NCBI GenBank assembly: GCA_023476565.1
Contig: JAMCVZ010000035.1
Span: 19,252-83,251, forward strand
Direction of reading: 5' to 3'
Source of the DNA: Nitrospirota bacterium
Lineage (GTDB): Bacteria > Nitrospirota > Thermodesulfovibrionia > Thermodesulfovibrionales > Dissulfurispiraceae
Length of the DNA stretch: 64,000 nucleotides
Below are positions 26,135 to 34,953 of this stretch, one piece after another. Within the stretch, counting starts at the first letter, position 1, and each line of letters starts with the position of its first letter. The notes below the pieces were generated by a model, which was not told the origin of the DNA, did no database searches, and worked only from the letters and a program-made list of their open reading frames with translations. A program made the translations under genes and the position numbers.

Positions 26135-27757
26135 TCACTGGAACATCCAGTGACTGCTAAAACTTCTCCTGTCCGAATCCCGCGCCGTAAGTACCAGATG
26201 TCCCTGCGATGGGGTCCAGCCTGAAGGCGCAACAGTCGTTATGCTCCCCGAGATTGGATCAGGACCGAGCAGCAAATCCTTATCTGTGTAAGAGCTATAG
26301 CTGGTGGCCCCGCCACTCCAATAGTTCAGCTCGGCTTTCAGCGACGTTGGAGTAAAAGCAGCAGGCTTGTTAGAAGAAAAGGTGAGTGTGCCGCCGATAT
26401 TGGCTGCTGAAATACTATTATCCATCGATGTAGGGGCATGACCATTGATACTTAACAGAGGCGGGAAAGCCCCCATCCCCAAAGCTCCCAACTCTGAATT
26501 CTTGTATGGCCGTTTAGGGAGTATTACAGCCCTCTTTTCAACAATATTGGTAGCTGCGTCCATAATGGTAACTGCATAAGAGGCATTATCAGGAACACCG
26601 TCCAGAACGCTATCATTTGCCGGTAGTATTACAAACAGACTCCACTTATCTGTAGGGATGCTGGCCTGAGAATCAAGGGCGAGGGAATTATCATTATTCG
26701 CGCCCCCTACTTTGGTGAAGGTTACGCCGCCGCCTTGATTTGAAGCATTCACATATCCCGGCAGCCCGGGGCCGGTCACTCTCGCATACTGAAGCCCCCA
26801 GTTACCCTTATCTTTTATTTCAATGTTGAAACCGGTCGCCTGAGTAATTGAGGGATAGCCAAATGCCGTCCAGCCCAACAGGTCAGTCCATTTATGCGCC
26901 TCGGCAGTAATCCGGACCTCTGACTTATATCCATTCCCTTTAAATTTCAGCGAACCTCCTTCATGGATGACAGTAAAGCCATCCTCTGGAAAATCTTGAG
27001 AGCCGTCATCAAAGTAAGCGGCGCCATCTACCCTGTAAGAGCCATCGCTGTTCGGAGTTAAAGAGAGGACGGTAACACTGGTAATCTTCTTTACATTCGT
27101 TGGAGGATCTTTGAGCATATCGTTTATGGCTTGTGTCCTGTTCCATCCACTATCTATTCCAAAGGTGGAGTCTGTTGCATAAAACGGCTCGAGATCAGCA
27201 GATGATAAAGCAGTACCCTTATTAAAAACAGTGGCGAAGCTGTTAAGAAAATCCTGCACCACCGTATTTATATTCTTGGAGGTCACCGGCACATCAACAG
27301 TCCCGCCGTTCAGATCCATTTTAGTATCCCCGCGGTATACCAGATGACCTGTATTGTCCTCCTCCTCGATAAGAAAATATCTGCCTTTGCCATTTGGAAC
27401 ATCAAAGGTCGCCACGAGGTCGGCCCCTCCGGGAGTAACGTTGAATGCGCCCGTAATCGGTGTGGCAAGGTCACTGGCGCTGATGGTGACTTTAATTTTA
27501 TAGACATTGGAGGGCATTAACGCTATGGCGCTGTCGGGCATCAACTTCCTGAAAAAGCGCTGTATACCTGCAAGGAAAGCACTTTTATTTGCAGATATCC
27601 TCGCTATCCTGACATCCCCGCCTATCGCTATCGTCACTTTCGATGTTCCTGCGCCTCCTGATGATGAGCCGCCACCGCCGCCGCCACCGCCGCATGAGGC
27701 CAAAAGTGTGATAATTGCAATGCTGAAAACAGCTTGTTTTAAAAAATTTCTTTTCAT
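26135..27757 (-). CDS. Lipoprotein of unknown function, module 1
   Basis: 540 residues from ATG 27757 (MKRNFLKQ); the longer frame adds five residues. Lipobox LLASC is followed by a run of glycines and serines as an outer-membrane linker. An N-terminal unit (SKVTIAIGG..., then YKIKVTISASDLATPITGAFNVTPGG...FDVPNGKGRYFLIEEED) is closely similar in plan to the start of the lipoprotein at 30459. Further on there is a SnoaL/NTF2-like stretch (FLNSFATVFNKG...FYATDSTFG) and beta-rich sequence. No enzyme motif was recognised. It lies 19 bp after the FecR gene. Confidence 0.75.
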   Translation of the reverse strand: MKRNFLKQAVFSIAIITLLASCGGGGGGGGSSSGGAGTSKVTIAIGGDVRIARISANKSAFLAGIQRFFRKLMPDSAIALMPSNVYKIKVTISASDLATPITGAFNVTPGGADLVATFDVPNGKGRYFLIEEEDNTGHLVYRGDTKMDLNGGTVDVPVTSKNINTVVQDFLNSFATVFNKGTALSSADLEPFYATDSTFGIDSGWNRTQAINDMLKDPPTNVKKITSVTVLSLTPNSDGSYRVDGAAYFDDGSQDFPEDGFTVIHEGGSLKFKGNGYKSEVRITAEAHKWTDLLGWTAFGYPSITQATGFNIEIKDKGNWGLQYARVTGPGLPGYVNASNQGGGVTFTKVGGANNDNSLALDSQASIPTDKWSLFVILPANDSVLDGVPDNASYAVTIMDAATNIVEKRAVILPKRPYKNSELGALGMGAFPPLLSINGHAPTSMDNSISAANIGGTLTFSSNKPAAFTPTSLKAELNYWSGGATSYSSYTDKDLLLGPDPISGSITTVAPSGWTPSQGHLVLTARDSDRRSFSSHWMFQ

Positions 27758-27776
27758 TTCACGCAACTCCACTCTT

Positions 27777-28727
27777 TTATTGATGATTAATCTTTATCCT
27801 TACGCCGGTACTCGTACTGACAGCGCCGGTAGCCTCGGTAACTGTAAGTACATTTCTATTTGTGGGCGTCGCTATAGATGGAGGCATGCCGGCGCTTTGA
27901 GCGGCTGTAGTTAAAGCGCTGCTTCCAGCGGACGCAATAGCTGATGCCGCTGCAGCCCCTGCCTGTGCTGAGATAGCATCCCCTGATGAAGCCGCACCAC
28001 TATCAGCCTTTGACTGCGGGGCTCCACTGTCGGACTTTGCGGCCGCTTTCTCTCCCTGCTTCGATTCGCCTTCCGACTTCTTGTCAGACGATTTGGACGG
28101 TTTTACCCCCTCTTCCTGCTTTTTGAATTCCTTCTCGCTGTAAGGCCTTTGGGTCGGGGGCTGTCCATAAACCGCTTCGCCGACCCTGCCGGCGGTAACC
28201 GTCACTTTTCCGAGTGGATTGGAAAACTCGACAGCGCCCTCCTTGATATACACCCTTTCAACAGTGCCGGAGAAAAGAATACCCTGTGTGCCTCTCACTC
28301 CTGCAATGGCCGTTCTCGTCTTCATCTCGAATTTGCTGCCCTCGGCGGCATATACTGGCCTGGGAACATTGAAGCTTGTCCTTCCCCTCTGGAGCTTCAC
28401 CGAAACCACCCTCTTGTTTTCATCGGGCTTATAAAGGTATTCCTCTATACCGAGCCTTGATTTCGGCCCCACGGTCATCACGCTGTTGTCGATAAACGTT
28501 ATCTCCGCGCTGCCGTCACTCTTTGTCCTTAGGATGTCTCCGATCGAAAGACTATCGTTGACTTTTGCCGGGATGACGGCAGTTGCTCCTGTCCTGAGAA
28601 TATCCACATTGCCTGCAACCTTTGTTATCTTGCCCGCCACCTGGGAAAAAGCCATGGCAGGAAAAATGACGAGGAATGCAAGAAGCGCAATAAATAGAAA
28701 CTGAAATTTAAATCTCTTCATGATCAA
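27777..28727 (-). CDS. FecR-domain periplasmic protein, module 1
   Basis: 316 residues with signal peptide (LLAFLVIFPAMAFS). The FecR domain follows: AGKITKVAGNVDILRTG, LSIGDILRTKSDGSAEITFIDNSVMTVGPKSRLGIEEY, EMKTRTAIAGVRGTQGI. A low-complexity K/S/E/A tail comes after (about 205-290). It lacks the anti-sigma part of true FecR and has no sigma factor nearby. In many bacteria this type occurs with CHASE2 cyclases and TPR barrels. It is almost the same protein as the FecR gene at 32498 through the FecR domain, indicating duplication. Confidence 0.88.
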   Translation of the reverse strand: MIMKRFKFQFLFIALLAFLVIFPAMAFSQVAGKITKVAGNVDILRTGATAVIPAKVNDSLSIGDILRTKSDGSAEITFIDNSVMTVGPKSRLGIEEYLYKPDENKRVVSVKLQRGRTSFNVPRPVYAAEGSKFEMKTRTAIAGVRGTQGILFSGTVERVYIKEGAVEFSNPLGKVTVTAGRVGEAVYGQPPTQRPYSEKEFKKQEEGVKPSKSSDKKSEGESKQGEKAAAKSDSGAPQSKADSGAASSGDAISAQAGAAAASAIASAGSSALTTAAQSAGMPPSIATPTNRNVLTVTEATGAVSTSTGVRIKINHQ

Positions 28728-28733
28728 GCCCCT

Positions 28734-30284
28734 TTAAAATCTGAACTCAATACTCATGGTATAAAGGTTCTTCTTGAAATCAAAGACCCCTATATTGGAG
28801 TCGTCCCTTATATAGGCATATCCCACACTTACATCCAACGGCTTAAGAAGGGTGTAGGTAAGCGATGCCTGTGCCGTAAGGGTATCGTCCCTCCTCTTTA
28901 CTCCATAGGTGGTGTGAACATGCTTGAATTGCTGGTGATAATACTCTCCGAATACGTTCGCCTTCAATCTGTTGTTCAGAAAAGGATACAGGATGCCTGC
29001 CGACCCCTTCACTCCGGCATAGTCCCAGTTGGCGCCTTCTGCGTTGTTGTCATCGAATTCGGCCCTCAGATTAAACAGGCCGTTTCCACCCGCAAGGGTG
29101 TAGAAATATCCAGCGCCTCCCCCGAAATTATCCGCATCCCTGTCCTCTTCCTTGACAGGGAAGCTGCCGAATTTCTTTTGGAAGAAATCAAAGTTCTGAT
29201 CGTCTTTCCTGTATTTCACAAACACCTGCCCCAGATGGTTGCCTTGTATAACAAACGTATAGGAGGGGCTTGCCGTGTATGACTGCATGTATTTGGTGTA
29301 ATCCACTTCAAGGTAATTGTAGGAAAGCAGAAGGCTGGCAACTCCCCGCTCCGTATTGTAGGACGGCATCACTGAAACGGTGTGGCTTACGGTATCCTGG
29401 CTGAATACCTTATCGCTTGAATTGATCTTCGGATAGTCGCTCTTGTTGTACTGGCCGATGCCGAGCGCGTACGACGCCTTGACGTTCCACGGACCCTTTG
29501 CATAAAGCGCATACTCCCCGTACAGCGAGTATATCCTTTTCCAGTCCGCCTGCTTGTTCACGTCCACGAGCCCCTGAACCGTCGGCACGGCAAGGACATT
29601 ATCATCATACTGGTATCCAAACCCCAGGGTCAGCCTGTAGGGAGGGGGTATCTTCTCGAGGGCCTCGAGATAGTCCTTTGAGAACGCGGCCCAATCAGAG
29701 GTCGGGTCCTTAGTGATGAGTCCTTTGAAGATATCTTTTGCCTTCTTATAATCTTTTTCCTGGACATAGACTGCGGCTATCTGGAAATCAGCCTGCTGCA
29801 TGAGAGAAGGGTCAAGCTCCTCTGCCTTGTTGAATGCCTGTACCGCCTCTGCGTTTCTTTTAAGTTTGACAAGGATCATTCCTTTGAGATAGGCCGACTG
29901 TGCAGGCTTACTTCCATCCTTTATGGCCTCATCGGTAACGCCCAAGGCCTCTTCATAGTTGCCCATGCCGTAAAGGACATCTCCCAGAAGGTATTTGACA
30001 TCCGGGGCCTTTGGGTTGAGGGCAAGGGTCTCTTTAAATGCCTTCACCGCTTCAGGATAGTCCTGCATCTCCCTGCGGGTAAGACCGATATACAATGTTA
30101 TATTCGGGTCCTTGGGATCATTTTTATATGCCTGCTCAAAAAAACCGAGCGCCTCCTCGTAATTCTCAGCCCTGAATTCCGTAATCCCTTTTTCAAAAAG
30201 GGTATCGGCATATGAGAGCCCTGCCGAACCGGAAAGGATCAGCAGAACCAAAAGCAGGAACGACAATTGTCGCCGTATATTCAT
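28734..30284 (-). CDS. TPR protein with C-terminal outer-membrane barrel
   Basis: 516 residues from ATG 30284 (MNIRRQLS), which places a signal peptide at the N-terminus; the longer frame (30314) adds ten residues. About five TPR repeats (residues 30-205: FRAENYEEALGFFEQAYKNDPKDPNITLYIGLTRREM and similar) precede a barrel of about 290 residues (LTLGFGYQYDDNVLAV ... YTMSIEFRF) ending in Phe. The plan resembles surface assembly or secretion-associated TPR-barrel proteins. Stop and FecR start are 6 bp apart. A MITE copy lies upstream. Confidence 0.82.
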   Translation of the reverse strand: MNIRRQLSFLLLVLLILSGSAGLSYADTLFEKGITEFRAENYEEALGFFEQAYKNDPKDPNITLYIGLTRREMQDYPEAVKAFKETLALNPKAPDVKYLLGDVLYGMGNYEEALGVTDEAIKDGSKPAQSAYLKGMILVKLKRNAEAVQAFNKAEELDPSLMQQADFQIAAVYVQEKDYKKAKDIFKGLITKDPTSDWAAFSKDYLEALEKIPPPYRLTLGFGYQYDDNVLAVPTVQGLVDVNKQADWKRIYSLYGEYALYAKGPWNVKASYALGIGQYNKSDYPKINSSDKVFSQDTVSHTVSVMPSYNTERGVASLLLSYNYLEVDYTKYMQSYTASPSYTFVIQGNHLGQVFVKYRKDDQNFDFFQKKFGSFPVKEEDRDADNFGGGAGYFYTLAGGNGLFNLRAEFDDNNAEGANWDYAGVKGSAGILYPFLNNRLKANVFGEYYHQQFKHVHTTYGVKRRDDTLTAQASLTYTLLKPLDVSVGYAYIRDDSNIGVFDFKKNLYTMSIEFRF

Positions 30285-30373
30285 GAACGCCCCCCTCATA
30301 GAGATATATTTCATATTTAAATTACCACATAGATTACATTATCAGCCGATTTCATGCAATATATCATGAGTAA

Positions 30374-30448
30374 GGGGACAGTCCCTATTCTACGACTTCG
30401 CTTCGTCCGTGGTAAACCACCTACTGTTGGTAAATAGGGACAGTCCCC
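30374..30448. repeat. MITE-like palindromic element, copy 2
   Basis: GGGGACAGTCCCTATTCTACGACTTCG at the left and AATAGGGACAGTCCCC at the right, in the opposite orientation to copy 1, flanked by CAGCGCAC. It sits 10 bp after the stop of the propeller lipoprotein. Confidence 0.85.
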
Positions 30449-30458
30449 AGCGCACCCA

Positions 30459-32489
30459 TCACGGGGCCTGCTGCGTAACGGTTGCGTTTGTATCTGTAAC
30501 AGTAGCTGATGTATTAGTTGCTGCAACCGATGTATTAGTTACCGCAGCGGATGTATCCGCTACCGCGGCGGATGTATTCTGGGCTGTAGCGCCCGTATTC
30601 ACTCCCAGGGGTGGAACTGTTCCATCGCTGTTGAGCTTGAGAACCCACATATCAGTATAACCTGCACCAAAAGAGTCGGTATAGCCTGCAACGATGTATC
30701 CTCCGTCTGAGGTCTGCTGGATTGCGTAGGCGTAGTCAGAGTTCGAGCCCCCGTAGGCTTTCTGCCATGCTATTGAACCGTCACTGTTGAGCTTTACAAC
30801 CCACGCATCGCCGGCTGCTACATTGGAAGACGCGGTATACCCTGCGACAATGTATCCCCCGTCAGTGGCCTGCCGGACAGAATAGGCAATCGCGTGATTC
30901 AAGCCGTTATAGTAGTTCTTACTCCATGTTATATTTCCGCTTCCATCAAGCTTGAGAACCCAAAAATTAGCGAGCGAAGCTGAAATATAGGTATCTCCGG
31001 CAACAATATACCCGCCATCAGAGGTCTGCCGGATTGAATAGGCATGGTCGTCATTATCATTGGTATTGCCGTATATCTTCTGCCATGCTATTGTTCCATC
31101 GCTGTTGAGCTTGAAAACCCACATATCATAGCCGACAGCGCCAAAAGATTTGGTATACCCGGCAACAATATACCCGCCATCAGAGGTCTGCTGGATTGCA
31201 TAGGCATAGTCGTCATCTCCGGTTTGAATATCACGACCGTAGGTCTTCTGCCATGCTACCCCGCCGCTGCTGTCAAGCTTTAGAATCCATGCATCATGGC
31301 CAAAACTCTTACTTGTATACCCGGCAACGATGTATCCCCCGTCAGAGGTCTGCTGGATAGAACGGGCGGAATCGGCGCCGGAGCCTCCGTACCTCTTCTG
31401 CCATGCTATTGAACCATTGCTGTTGAGCTTGAGGACCCAGGCATCAGACTGATAATCAATACCGGGATGAGCCTCTCCTGCCACTATGTATCCCCCGTCA
31501 GAGGTCTGCTGGATAGAATAGGCAGAATTCCCATATGTGTCGCCATACCTCTTCTGCCACGCTATTGTTCCATCGCTGTTGAGCTTGAGGACCCAGACAT
31601 CATAAGAACTACTTCCTGCCACTATGTATCCGCCGTCGGAGGTCTGCTGGATTGCATATGCTTTGTCATAGTCCGAGCCCCCGTAAGTCTTTGCCCATAG
31701 AGCCGGTATTGTGGTAAAACTCCATGAATAGCTGTTTGCCATCGCATTGCCGGCAAGGTCTTTTACCCCTGTGGTGATCGTGGCTGTATAGGCGGTGTTG
31801 TAAGCAAGATTGGCAGATGGAGTAAATGTAGCTGTCACGCCGCTGTAAGTAACCGTGCCGCTTACCGGATTATTGCTGCTGTCCTTTATAAAAAATGTTG
31901 AGGTGTTGATAGTAGACGGATCCATCGCCTCGCTGAATTTAGCGATGATGGATTTGTTCAAGGCAACGCCTGTTGCCCCATTGGCAGGGTCAGTAGCTGA
32001 TAATACTGTTGGAAGCAGGTCCATATTGATATTCAAAGTCACGGTTGTACTGTCAAGGGTTACAGTAGTACTCCCTTTATACAAGACAGTCCCTGAAGTG
32101 TTTTTGGCTTCAACAAGGAAATACCTGTTATTGCCGTTTGGAACAGTAAAACTCTCTGTTATCGAAACCTGCCCTGAAACCGGGACCTCCCTCGTTATCG
32201 TGGTCATGTCCGATGCGCTGATAGTGAATGCTATTTTGCTTACGTTGGAAGGTATGGCTGCTACTGCCGCATCGGTCTTTATCAAACCTCCAAACCACAG
32301 CTTGGCTTGTGCAAGGAACGTATTTCTCTCGATCTTGAGTTTTGCCGTCTGCCCGCTGCCGCCCACGGTTATGGACACGACGGATGAGCCGGCTGATGAC
32401 GCGCTGCTACCTTTGCCCCCGCCTCCGCACGATGCCAGAAGGGTGAGAGCCAGAAGGCTGATACTTATATAGAAGAGGCGTTTTCTCAT
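30459..32489 (-). CDS. Lipoprotein with Big_5 domain and seven propeller-type repeats, module 2
   Basis: 676 residues. Lipobox LLASC (Cys21) is followed by a Gly/Ser linker and an N-terminal unit shared with the module 1 lipoprotein (ISASDMTTITREVPVSGQ...). A Big_5/SbsA-type Ig domain (about 165-262: SATDPANGATGVALNKSIIAKFSEAMDP) follows. Then come seven repeats of about 50-58 residues with the core QQTSDGGYIVAG...DAWVLKLNSDGTIAWQK, compatible with a seven-bladed beta-propeller. The tail is a degenerate Asn/Thr/Ser/Ala six-residue repeat. It is probably a surface or outer-membrane-attached binding protein; the ligand is unknown. Start 8 bp after the FecR stop. Confidence 0.82.
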   Translation of the reverse strand: MRKRLFYISISLLALTLLASCGGGGKGSSASSAGSSVVSITVGGSGQTAKLKIERNTFLAQAKLWFGGLIKTDAAVAAIPSNVSKIAFTISASDMTTITREVPVSGQVSITESFTVPNGNNRYFLVEAKNTSGTVLYKGSTTVTLDSTTVTLNINMDLLPTVLSATDPANGATGVALNKSIIAKFSEAMDPSTINTSTFFIKDSSNNPVSGTVTYSGVTATFTPSANLAYNTAYTATITTGVKDLAGNAMANSYSWSFTTIPALWAKTYGGSDYDKAYAIQQTSDGGYIVAGSSSYDVWVLKLNSDGTIAWQKRYGDTYGNSAYSIQQTSDGGYIVAGEAHPGIDYQSDAWVLKLNSNGSIAWQKRYGGSGADSARSIQQTSDGGYIVAGYTSKSFGHDAWILKLDSSGGVAWQKTYGRDIQTGDDDYAYAIQQTSDGGYIVAGYTKSFGAVGYDMWVFKLNSDGTIAWQKIYGNTNDNDDHAYSIRQTSDGGYIVAGDTYISASLANFWVLKLDGSGNITWSKNYYNGLNHAIAYSVRQATDGGYIVAGYTASSNVAAGDAWVVKLNSDGSIAWQKAYGGSNSDYAYAIQQTSDGGYIVAGYTDSFGAGYTDMWVLKLNSDGTVPPLGVNTGATAQNTSAAVADTSAAVTNTSVAATNTSATVTDTNATVTQQAP
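30615..31700 (-). repeat. Seven coding tandem repeats of about 165 bp
   Basis: The propeller repeats of the lipoprotein are strongly conserved at DNA level, for example the phrase corresponding to SDGGYIVAG recurs seven times (one as TDGGYIVAG). This signals recent internal duplication or gene conversion. Confidence 0.85.
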
Positions 32490-32497
32490 ATTTCCTC

Positions 32498-33424
32498 CTA
32501 CGGGGTCGGGAAATTAACATTTATATTTACGTTCGAATTAGTTGGAGCAGGTGTTGGAGCAGGTGCAGGTGGTGGAATAATCTTTGGGTTATTGTTTATA
32601 GGAATAGGCGGAATTGCATTCTGTGGGGCGCCTGCACCTGACCCTGTCACAACAGCACTCGGGACTGATCCCAAATTTCCACGACCGCCTGTAGCGGCCG
32701 GTACAGCCGGCACATCACCCGCTAAAGGCGCACCAGCACCGCCTGCTGATTGTCCTCCTGAACCCTGTCCCTGCCCGCCCGAGGGCCTTGGCGTTATGGT
32801 CAACGAGGATTGGTGGCTGTTGAATTCACTCGGGCTAAACGGCCTTGTTGAGGGCGGCCTGCCGGCAAAAGACTCTGCAACCGTGCCCGGCGTGGCAAGG
32901 GCCGTACCGTTTCTATTGGTCAATGCCCCCAGACCGTTACTGATATAAAGCCTGTCTGCCTGTATGCCGGTGATTAGAATTCCCGTTGTACCTCTGATGC
33001 CCGCTACCGCCGACCTTGTTTTCATCTCGAACTTGCTGCCTTCCGCGGAATATACGGGTTTCGGAACGTTAAAACCCATCTTTCCCCTGTGGAGCTTTAC
33101 CGACACCGCTCTCTTCTCAGCCTCGGGTTTAAACAGATATTCCTCTATTCCAAGCCTTGATTTCGGACCGACTGTCATGACGCTATTATCAATAAACGTT
33201 ATCTCCGCCTTGCCGTCGCTTTTAGTCCGCAGGATATCTCCGATGGAAATGCTGTCATTGAGCTTTATCGGCACAGCGGCGGCAGTTCCTGACTTCAGGA
33301 TGTCCACACTGCCTTCGACCTTTGTTATCTTCCCCGCCACCTGGGCAAGAGCAACAGATGGGAGTAAAATCATGATACAGAGTAAAATCAAAGGATAAAT
33401 TATAGGGATTCCTGCCCTTTTCAT
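32498..33424 (-). CDS. FecR-domain periplasmic protein, module 2
   Basis: 308 residues from ATG 33424, preferred because GAGGGGG lies just before it and a signal peptide (LILLCIMILLPSVALA) then begins the protein; the longer frame to 33535 has no such support. The FecR domain is nearly the same as in module 1: AGKITKVEGSVDILKSG, SIGDILRTKSDGKAEITFIDNSVMTVGPKSRLGIEEY, EMKTRSAVAGIRGTTGI. The C-terminal tail differs: Pro/Gly/Asn-rich, ending NINVNFPTP. The FecR-lipoprotein pair appears to be a duplicate of 26135-28727. Confidence 0.88.
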   Translation of the reverse strand: MKRAGIPIIYPLILLCIMILLPSVALAQVAGKITKVEGSVDILKSGTAAAVPIKLNDSISIGDILRTKSDGKAEITFIDNSVMTVGPKSRLGIEEYLFKPEAEKRAVSVKLHRGKMGFNVPKPVYSAEGSKFEMKTRSAVAGIRGTTGILITGIQADRLYISNGLGALTNRNGTALATPGTVAESFAGRPPSTRPFSPSEFNSHQSSLTITPRPSGGQGQGSGGQSAGGAGAPLAGDVPAVPAATGGRGNLGSVPSAVVTGSGAGAPQNAIPPIPINNNPKIIPPPAPAPTPAPTNSNVNINVNFPTP

Positions 33425-33563
33425 TGTATGCCCCCTCTGAACGGCTATACTCGAAACTTGATTGCCATGAAAAAGTAGCTGTTTTATAGCATATTCCACG
33501 TCGCTTTTACAAGGCATTCTGATTCTCGCCGGCAATTCTCATTTTGAAAAACATTCATGCGCT

Positions 33564-33576
33564 GGGGACAGTCCCC
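33564..33576. repeat. Isolated MITE-end palindrome (half copy)
   Basis: GCGCT followed by GGGGACAGTCCCC: the terminal palindrome of the MITE family without core or second end. Confidence 0.6.
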
Positions 33577-33735
33577 TCACTCCTTCAAAAAACTAATAAA
33601 ATAATCAGAAAATATGCTAAAATCTCTATCGGTATGAAAACAGGCTCCTCTAAAAAAATAAAACGTTTAAAAATAACAGCTTCATCATGGCGCACCGGAG
33701 ACAAGTGCAAGAATAACGTGCGCACGGCACCCCAA

Positions 33736-33815
33736 GGGGACTGTCCCTATTTACCAACAGTAGGTGGTTTACCACGGACGAAGCGAAGCTGAGTCGTAGA
33801 ATAGGGACTGTCCCC
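33736..33815. repeat. MITE-like palindromic element, copy 3
   Basis: Full-length: GGGGACTGTCCCTATTTACC at the left, AATAGGGACTGTCCCC at the right, core AGGTGGTTTACCACGGACG. It abuts a remnant of an HD-GYP gene on its right side. Confidence 0.88.
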
Positions 33816-33876
33816 GAGACCAGGACGCAGTTTGATCCTGAAGTAGTCAAGGCGTTCTTAAATGCCTATATATAAT
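33816..33876 (+). pseudogene. Remnant of an HD-GYP-type protein C-terminus
   Basis: Directly after the MITE the frame reads ETRTQFDPEVVKAFLNAYI then stop. The phrase TQFDPEVVKAFL is the characteristic end of HD-GYP phosphodiesterases. No upstream part of such a gene is recognisable on the other side of the MITE, so only this 19-residue scrap remains. Confidence 0.4.
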
Positions 33877-33915
33877 AGATCTAGAAATAAATTTTACACA
33901 TAACGAGGTGGGAGT

Positions 33916-34683
33916 ATGAGGATAAAAGTTCTTGGCTGTTCGGGTGCGGAATTCCCGGGGCATAATCCTCCCGGCTTTCTGCTTGACGGCGTAATCCTTT
34001 TTGATGCGGGCAGCCTGACGAATGTACTTGATAAACACGGCCAGTCCGCCATAAAGGATATCTTCATAACTCATGCGCACCTCGATCATATAAGAGACAT
34101 CTCTTTCCTCGCGGATAACATCATCGTCGAGAAGAGGAAGCAAAGGGTCAATATCATCAGCATACCTTCTGTCATCAAGACGATACGGAAACACCTCCTG
34201 AACGATTCCCTGTGGCCTGACTTCACCATGATCCCCGATTATGAAAACGCGGTTTTGAAATACGTTGAGCTGGCAATCAATAAGCCGATAGGGATAAACG
34301 GCTACAGGATTACGCCGTACAAGGTAACCCATTCCGTACCTGCCGTCGGGTACCTGGTCGAAGGGAGCAGCGGCAAAAGCCTCTTCTATACAGGGGATAC
34401 CGGCCCTATCACCGCCACATGGGGAAAGATAGGTGACAAAAGAATCAATTGTCTGATTATCGAGACATCGTTTCCCAACAGGATGAGAGAGTTGGCCATA
34501 ACAACAGGGCACCTGACCCCCCAACTGCTCAAGGAGGAATTGTTAAAGATAAGGCACATGCCCGAGAATATCTATATAACACATCCCAAACCCCAGCATT
34601 TAAGCACCATCAAGTCAGAACTCGAAAAATTAAAGGTCAGGAATCTCAGGCTGCTCATAGACGGAGAAACGATAAAGGTCTAA
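33916..34683 (+). CDS. Metallo-beta-lactamase-fold hydrolase, class II cAMP phosphodiesterase-like
   Basis: 255 residues. The metal-binding motif THAHLDH (His53, His55, Asp57, His58), then HSVPAVGY, YTGDTGP and the final ITHPKPQH give the full set of ligands. The start KVLGCSGAEFPGHNPPGFLLDG...LFDAGSLTNVL is that of the class II 3',5'-cyclic nucleotide phosphodiesterase family. A GGTGGGAG site precedes ATG. If active on cAMP it would oppose the CHASE2 cyclase at 23209. A role as a general MBL phosphodiesterase cannot be excluded. Confidence 0.82.
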   Translation: MRIKVLGCSGAEFPGHNPPGFLLDGVILFDAGSLTNVLDKHGQSAIKDIFITHAHLDHIRDISFLADNIIVEKRKQRVNIISIPSVIKTIRKHLLNDSLWPDFTMIPDYENAVLKYVELAINKPIGINGYRITPYKVTHSVPAVGYLVEGSSGKSLFYTGDTGPITATWGKIGDKRINCLIIETSFPNRMRELAITTGHLTPQLLKEELLKIRHMPENIYITHPKPQHLSTIKSELEKLKVRNLRLLIDGETIKV

Positions 34684-34738
34684 AGAAAAATCCTGAATCC
34701 TACCAAATCCATCTCTCATAAACATAGTATCGTGCGCT

Positions 34739-34816
34739 GGGGACTGTCCCTATTTACCAACAGTAGGTGGTTTATACCACGGACGAAGCAAAGCGGAGTC
34801 GAATAGGGACTGTCCC
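34739..34816. repeat. MITE-like palindromic element, copy 4
   Basis: GTGCGCT then GGGGACTGTCCCTATTTACC at the left and GAATAGGGACTGTCCC at the right; the core has AGGTGGTTTATACCACGGACG, with two extra bases compared with the other copies. Confidence 0.87.
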
Positions 34817-34953
34817 AACACTCCACGATATATTGTTTAAAAGTTTAAAAATCTCTTGACAATCTGAATGTTTCCGCCATAAACTTGTAGCCGGTATCTC
34901 TTAAATATAAGCCTGCTGTATAATTAAAAAATATTCCACACGGGGGGTGTGTA

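Noticed and set aside
30615..31700. Regular repeats that could suggest a CRISPR array
   Set aside because: The repeats are about 165 bp, translate in frame as propeller blades and have no unique spacers.
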